A DNA stretch of 64,000 nt from Aestuariibius insulae. Its GTDB lineage: Bacteria > Pseudomonadota > Alphaproteobacteria > Rhodobacterales > Rhodobacteraceae. Shown here in pieces: positions 60,391 to 64,000 of this stretch (position 1 is its first letter; each line of letters starts with the position of its first letter). The notes beneath the pieces are model-generated. The model did not search any database. It was given only the letters and a program-made list of their open reading frames with translations, and had not been told where the DNA came from. The translations under genes were made by a program, and so were the position numbers. The DNA is taken from contig NZ_JBFONW020000006.1 in NCBI RefSeq assembly GCF_040783535.2, positions 1 through 64,000 on the forward strand. Direction: 5' to 3'.

Positions 60391-61716
60391 ATGAACGTTC
60401 AGGCCCATCCGACCGAAGCGACCGGCGTCACAAAGCCGCCTGCTCCGAAATCGCTGTCCCAAATGCGTCTGCCGCAGGTGATGATGCGGGACATCCTGCT
60501 CAAGACGATGTTCCGTATGAACCTCGATCTGGTGACCGATCTCGCCCGTGTCATCTGCCTGCCGATCCCTGTGACGCAGGAGCTCGTCGATCTCGCCCGC
60601 GGCCAGAACCTGCTCGAGGCGACCGGTACGCTGAACGCCAATAGCGGCAACGAAATGGGCTATCAGCTCACCGATCTGGGCAAAGCCCGCGCGATGGATG
60701 CCCTGGCCCAGTCCGAATATTTTGGCCCGATGCCTGTTCCGCTCGAGGTGTATGCCGAGCAAGTCAAGCGCCAGTCGATCCGCGATATTACCATCAACCG
60801 CGACCAGCTGACCGCTGCAATGGGCCACCTTATCATCCCGGACGAGCTGCTCGATCATCTCGGCCCCGCAGTCGGCGCCGGGCGCTCGATCCTGATGTAT
60901 GGCCCGCCCGGCAACGGTAAATCCTCGATCTCAAACGGCATCCGCGATGCGCTCGGTGACAAGATCTATGTCCCCCGCGCCATTGAATATTCCGGTCAGG
61001 TCATCACCGTCTACGACCCGATCGTGCATTCCGCCGCCGAAGAGATGCTCGATGATCCCAACGCGCTGCGCCGCACCTCCGACCGGTTCGACACGCGCTA
61101 CGTCAAATGCGAGCGTCCGACCGTCATCACCGGCGGTGAGCTGTCGCTCTCCATGCTCGATCTCGTCTATAACCCGACCGCGCGGACCTATCAGGCCCCG
61201 CTTCAGCTCAAGGCGACTGGCGGCATCTTCATCGTCGACGACCTTGGCCGCCAGGAAGAACCGCCCCAGGCCCTCGTTAACCGCTGGATTGTCCCGCTCG
61301 AGGAAAACAAGGATATCCTCGCTCTGCAATCGGGTGAAAAGTTCGAGGTGCCGTTCGACACGCTCGTGATCTTCTCCACCAACTTCCACCCCAACGAGAT
61401 CTTCGATAAGGCGGCGCTGCGCCGGATCTTCTTCAAGATCAAGATCGACGGCCCCAATCAAGAAGACTTCCTCAAGATCTTCGCGATGGTCGCCCGCAAG
61501 CGGAAGATGCCGCTGGACGAGAAGGCGCTCGTGCACCTGCTCAAGGTGAAATACCCCGAGATCGACAACGTCTACGCCAACTACCAGCCGATCTTCCTCA
61601 TCGATCAGATGCGTTCGATCTGTGAATTCGAAGGCATCCCCTATCAGATGTCGCCCGAGCTGATCGACCGCGCCTGGGCCAACATGTTCGTCCGCGAGGA
61701 ACATATCGAACATTGA
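60391..61716 (+). CDS. AAA-family ATPase of unknown role
   Basis: 441 residues from ATG 60391. The N-terminal ~150 residues are helical with a winged-helix-like segment (LPIPVTQELVDLARGQNLLEATGTLNANSGNEMGYQLTDLGKARA). Walker A is GPPGNGKSS (171-179); Walker B-like GGIFIVDDLGRQ; sensor-1-like LVIFSTNFHPNEIFDKAALRRIFFKIKI with Asn and Arg fingers. The domain order suits a small AAA protein acting on a partner. No neighbour explains it; it follows the GT-C gene on the opposite strand and is read into the dehydrogenase gene. Confidence 0.75.
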   Translation: MNVQAHPTEATGVTKPPAPKSLSQMRLPQVMMRDILLKTMFRMNLDLVTDLARVICLPIPVTQELVDLARGQNLLEATGTLNANSGNEMGYQLTDLGKARAMDALAQSEYFGPMPVPLEVYAEQVKRQSIRDITINRDQLTAAMGHLIIPDELLDHLGPAVGAGRSILMYGPPGNGKSSISNGIRDALGDKIYVPRAIEYSGQVITVYDPIVHSAAEEMLDDPNALRRTSDRFDTRYVKCERPTVITGGELSLSMLDLVYNPTARTYQAPLQLKATGGIFIVDDLGRQEEPPQALVNRWIVPLEENKDILALQSGEKFEVPFDTLVIFSTNFHPNEIFDKAALRRIFFKIKIDGPNQEDFLKIFAMVARKRKMPLDEKALVHLLKVKYPEIDNVYANYQPIFLIDQMRSICEFEGIPYQMSPELIDRAWANMFVREEHIEH

Positions 61717-62576
61717 GCAGTGACCCCGCGCCCGCGACGAGTGGCACGTTCGGCGGGCGCGGGGTGGTTTCTGTCGGCGTGGCAGGCTGCGGACGCATGG
61801 GTCTTCCTATGTTGCGAGCTCTTCAAAGGGCCGGGTTTCAAGCGAATGGCTTCGATATCCGCCTCGATGCCCCCGCTGATATCGAAACGAACTCGGCTAC
61901 CTTCGCCGCTGACTTGACCATCCTTCTGACGGTCGTCCGAGATGACGCGCAGACCGACGCTCTCCTGTTCGACACCCAATGCCTGATCGAGCACGCGCCG
62001 AACCTGACGCATCTGATCGTCTGCTCCACCCTTTCGCCGCGCTATATCGCTGACTTGCGCAACCGCCTGCCTGCCCGTGTCCATCTGATCGACGCCCCCA
62101 TGTCCGGCGCGCAGATCGCAGCGGAGGAGGCGCGCCTTTCCTTCATCATCGGCGGCGACCCGGACCAGATCGATGCGCTGATGCCGCTCTTCATGGCCAT
62201 GGGCGCGCACCAGCACTATATGGGCCCGCTCGGCGCAGGCATGCAGGCCAAGGTGTTCAACAACCTGCTCGCAGCCGCCTCGACCGCCATGACCCGGCAG
62301 GTTTTGGGTTGGGCCGATGCGGCGGGGCTGGACGAGGCGCGCTTTCTGGATCTCGTCAACACTTCGTCCGGCCGCAACTGGCTGACGCTTGGCTTCAACG
62401 AGATCGAGTTCGCCCGCGACGGATGGGCCGAGGATAACTCCATCGGGATCCTGACAAAGGATGTCGATGCCGCGCTTGACGCCCTCCCCGATACAGCCGA
62501 CACCGCACTCGCCGAAGAGATCCGTCGCGTGATACGAACCCTCCATCCCCATCCGTCTGGCCCTAGAACCCCTTAA
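61713..62576 (+). CDS. NAD(P)-dependent 3-hydroxyisobutyrate-dehydrogenase-like oxidoreductase
   Basis: 287 residues if the TTG at 61713 (overlapping the ATPase stop) is the start; a later start near GTG 61764 would fit the family better. Motifs: VGVAGCGRMGLPMLRALQRAGF (GxGxMG cofactor loop), LIVCSTLSPRYIADLRNRL (substrate-binding STxxP region), DAPMSGAQIAAEEARLSFIIGG (DAPVSGG-type), GAGMQAKVFNNLLAAA with the catalytic Lys (in AKVFNN), and SSGRNWL. Probably reduces a small beta-hydroxyacid. Substrate unknown. Confidence 0.85.
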   Translation: MSSDPAPATSGTFGGRGVVSVGVAGCGRMGLPMLRALQRAGFQANGFDIRLDAPADIETNSATFAADLTILLTVVRDDAQTDALLFDTQCLIEHAPNLTHLIVCSTLSPRYIADLRNRLPARVHLIDAPMSGAQIAAEEARLSFIIGGDPDQIDALMPLFMAMGAHQHYMGPLGAGMQAKVFNNLLAAASTAMTRQVLGWADAAGLDEARFLDLVNTSSGRNWLTLGFNEIEFARDGWAEDNSIGILTKDVDAALDALPDTADTALAEEIRRVIRTLHPHPSGPRTP

Positions 62577-62781
62577 ATCATTAACCTTAACAGCGATTAA
62601 TCTTAACGCCCCGCCGCGGACCCAGCCTGTCTTTGCCTTTCTAAATATCCCCGCCGGAGGCTGAGGGCCGGGGCCGCTCGACCAGAGCGGCCTCGGCCTG
62701 AACGGGCAAAGCCCGATCGGAACCTACCGGCAAGATGCATACACCACCGGACAGATCGTAAAAACCGCCTACATTGGCCCC

Positions 62782-64000
62782 ATGACCGATCTGCCCCCGA
62801 TCTTCTCCGACTGGTTCGCCTCCAAAGGCTGGTCGATCCATGCCCATCAGCAAGACATGCTGGACGCCGCCGACGCGCCGTCCCTCCTGCTCATCGCCCC
62901 AACCGGAGGCGGCAAAACCCTCGCCGGCTTCCTGCCGACCCTCATCGATCTGCATGAGAACCCCGGCGAAGGCCTACACACGCTTTATGTCTCGCCCCTC
63001 AAGGCACTCGCCGCCGATATCCGCCGGAACCTGACCACCCCGGTCACAGAGATGGGCCTGCCCATCCGGATCGAGGATCGCACCGGCGACACGTCCTACA
63101 CCCAAAAACGCCGCCAACGCGCCGATCCCCCCCATATCCTGCTGACAACCCCTGAAAGCCTCGCGCTCCTGACCAGCTACGAGGACGCCCCCCGAATTTT
63201 CAAAGGCCTCAAACGCGTCATCGTCGACGAGATCCACGCGCTCGCCGAATCGAAACGCGGCGACCAGCTCATGCTTGCTCTCGCCCGCCTGCAAAGCCTC
63301 GAGCCGGGCCTCAAGCGCATCGGTCTCTCCGCCACGGTCGAGGATCCGCAGGCCATCGCCGACCAACTCGCCCATCACCCGGATCCGACCCTGATCGTCA
63401 ATGCCGATCCCGGCCCTGCCCCCGATATCCAGATGCTCACCACCGAAGAGCTTCCACCCTGGGCGGGCGGTGGCGCAAAATACAGCATTCCATCCGTTCT
63501 GAATCAGGTCAAAAAGCACAAAACCACACTCATCTTTCACAACACCCGCGCCCAGGCCGAGATCTTCTTTCACAACCTCTGGCTCGCCAACGAAGACGAC
63601 CTGCCCATCGGGATCCATCACGGCTCGCTCGCCCGCGAGCAGCGTCAAAAGGTCGAAGCTGCCATGGTCCGGGGCGATCTGCGCGCCATTGTCTGCACCG
63701 GCTCGCTCGATCTTGGCATCGACTGGGGCGACGTCGACCTCGTCATCCAGATCGGCGCTCCCAAGAACGTCAAACGCCTCGTCCAGCGCATCGGCCGGGC
63801 CAACCACCGCTACAATGCTCCGTCCAAGGCCTTGCTCGTCCCCGCCAACCGCTTCGAGGTAGTCGAATGCGTCGCCGCGCTCGAAGCGGTCAAGGATCAC
63901 GACCTCGACGGCGATCCCAAAGGCCCCGGCCCCCGCGACGTCCTCTGCCAGCATATCTTGCTCACCGCTTGCGCAGGCCCTTTCGAGGCGGACGCGCTCT
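62782..64000 (+). CDS. ligase-associated DEXH-box helicase, Lhr-like (5' part, runs off the window)
   Basis: The frame from ATG 62782 is open to the right edge (406 codons). Helicase core: GWSIHAHQQDML, APTGGGKTLAGFLPTL (Walker A, 39-46), TPES, DEIH (149-152), GLSATVED (SAT 183-185), TLIFHNTRAQAE, CTGSLDLGIDWGDVDLVIQIGAP and QRIGRANHR. These are motifs I-VI in order. Proteins of this branch sit beside an ATP-dependent DNA ligase and a beta-lactamase-fold exonuclease and act in DNA damage repair. Those partners would lie beyond the window. The AT-rich 205 bases before it hold several TTAA elements. Confidence 0.9.
   Translation, partial: MTDLPPIFSDWFASKGWSIHAHQQDMLDAADAPSLLLIAPTGGGKTLAGFLPTLIDLHENPGEGLHTLYVSPLKALAADIRRNLTTPVTEMGLPIRIEDRTGDTSYTQKRRQRADPPHILLTTPESLALLTSYEDAPRIFKGLKRVIVDEIHALAESKRGDQLMLALARLQSLEPGLKRIGLSATVEDPQAIADQLAHHPDPTLIVNADPGPAPDIQMLTTEELPPWAGGGAKYSIPSVLNQVKKHKTTLIFHNTRAQAEIFFHNLWLANEDDLPIGIHHGSLAREQRQKVEAAMVRGDLRAIVCTGSLDLGIDWGDVDLVIQIGAPKNVKRLVQRIGRANHRYNAPSKALLVPANRFEVVECVAALEAVKDHDLDGDPKGPGPRDVLCQHILLTACAGPFEADAL

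Noticed and set aside
62577..62781. Cluster of TTAA elements as a CtrA binding region before the helicase
   Set aside because: The five TTAA blocks start 8, 6, 10 and 6 bases apart in order and none gives the 11-base step of TTAA-N7-TTAA.

Overview
The window looks like chromosomal DNA of a marine-type alphaproteobacterium of the Rhodobacteraceae (Roseobacter group). The reasons are high GC, a class I lysyl-tRNA synthetase, a Tad pilus locus with the GAVTVDWV-type Flp pilins, a urease operon with family-typical extra genes, a ligase-associated DEXH helicase, and a small protein matching my recollection of the gene-transfer-agent (GTA) head-spike base family (Rcc01079 of Rhodobacter capsulatus). 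All assignments come from reading the sequence and from memory of families. No database search was run.

Layout. 1-3.3 kb: the 3' end of a very large protein gene whose last part resembles a membrane-fusion (HlyD-type) adaptor. 3.6-6.3 kb: small stand-alone genes (excalibur, AhpD-like, zinc ribbon, beta-barrel, DUF427). 6.7-15.9 kb: a tightly packed plus-strand capsule operon (nucleotide-sugar dehydrogenase, TPR protein, glycosyltransferase, UDP-uronate epimerase, KpsM/KpsT/KpsE-like exporter). 15.9-18.0 kb: a convergent minus-strand trio coupled by TGATG overlaps: spike base, a 39-residue protein and a fibre with an SGNH esterase domain. 18.1-24.6 kb: urease operon ureD-ureA-X-cyclase-ureB-Y-ureC-ureE-ureF-ureG. 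24.7-27.0 kb: a beta-helix, tailspike-like protein. 27.1-37.2 kb: housekeeping and small genes (DUF4864, lysS, TerB-like, dacB, nadD, MOSC, SDR, tldD, an HExxH protein, GNAT). 37.4-44.2 kb: dprA, topA, a periplasmic protein, 3-oxoacid CoA-transferase (two subunits plus a small protein between them) and a small GNAT. 44.3-46.4 kb: a DprE1/DprE2-like pair. 46.4-58.6 kb: a lytic transglycosylase and the Tad locus (three Flp pilins, cpaB, secretin, OmpA lipoprotein, cpaE, cpaF, tadB, tadC, two TPR lipoproteins, prepilin peptidase). 58.6-64 kb: a GT-C-like membrane protein, an AAA ATPase, a 3-hydroxyisobutyrate-dehydrogenase-like enzyme and the 5' part of an Lhr-like helicase that runs off the window.

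How the parts fit. In R. capsulatus the capsule is the GTA receptor, the head-spike genes sit beside capsule genes, and DprA, under CtrA control, is needed by recipients. This window has a capsule operon end-to-end with a spike-base/fibre cluster, CtrA-like boxes before the capsule operon and before dprA, and a second polysaccharide-binding spike-like protein nearby. I read it as a receptor/receptor-binding-protein locus. The other notable items are the adaptor-like module fused to the giant protein, an 11-bp-phased ATACCGAC repeat at two places, and a polyprenyl-arabinose-type DprE1/E2 pair close to a Tad pilus and a GT-C protein.
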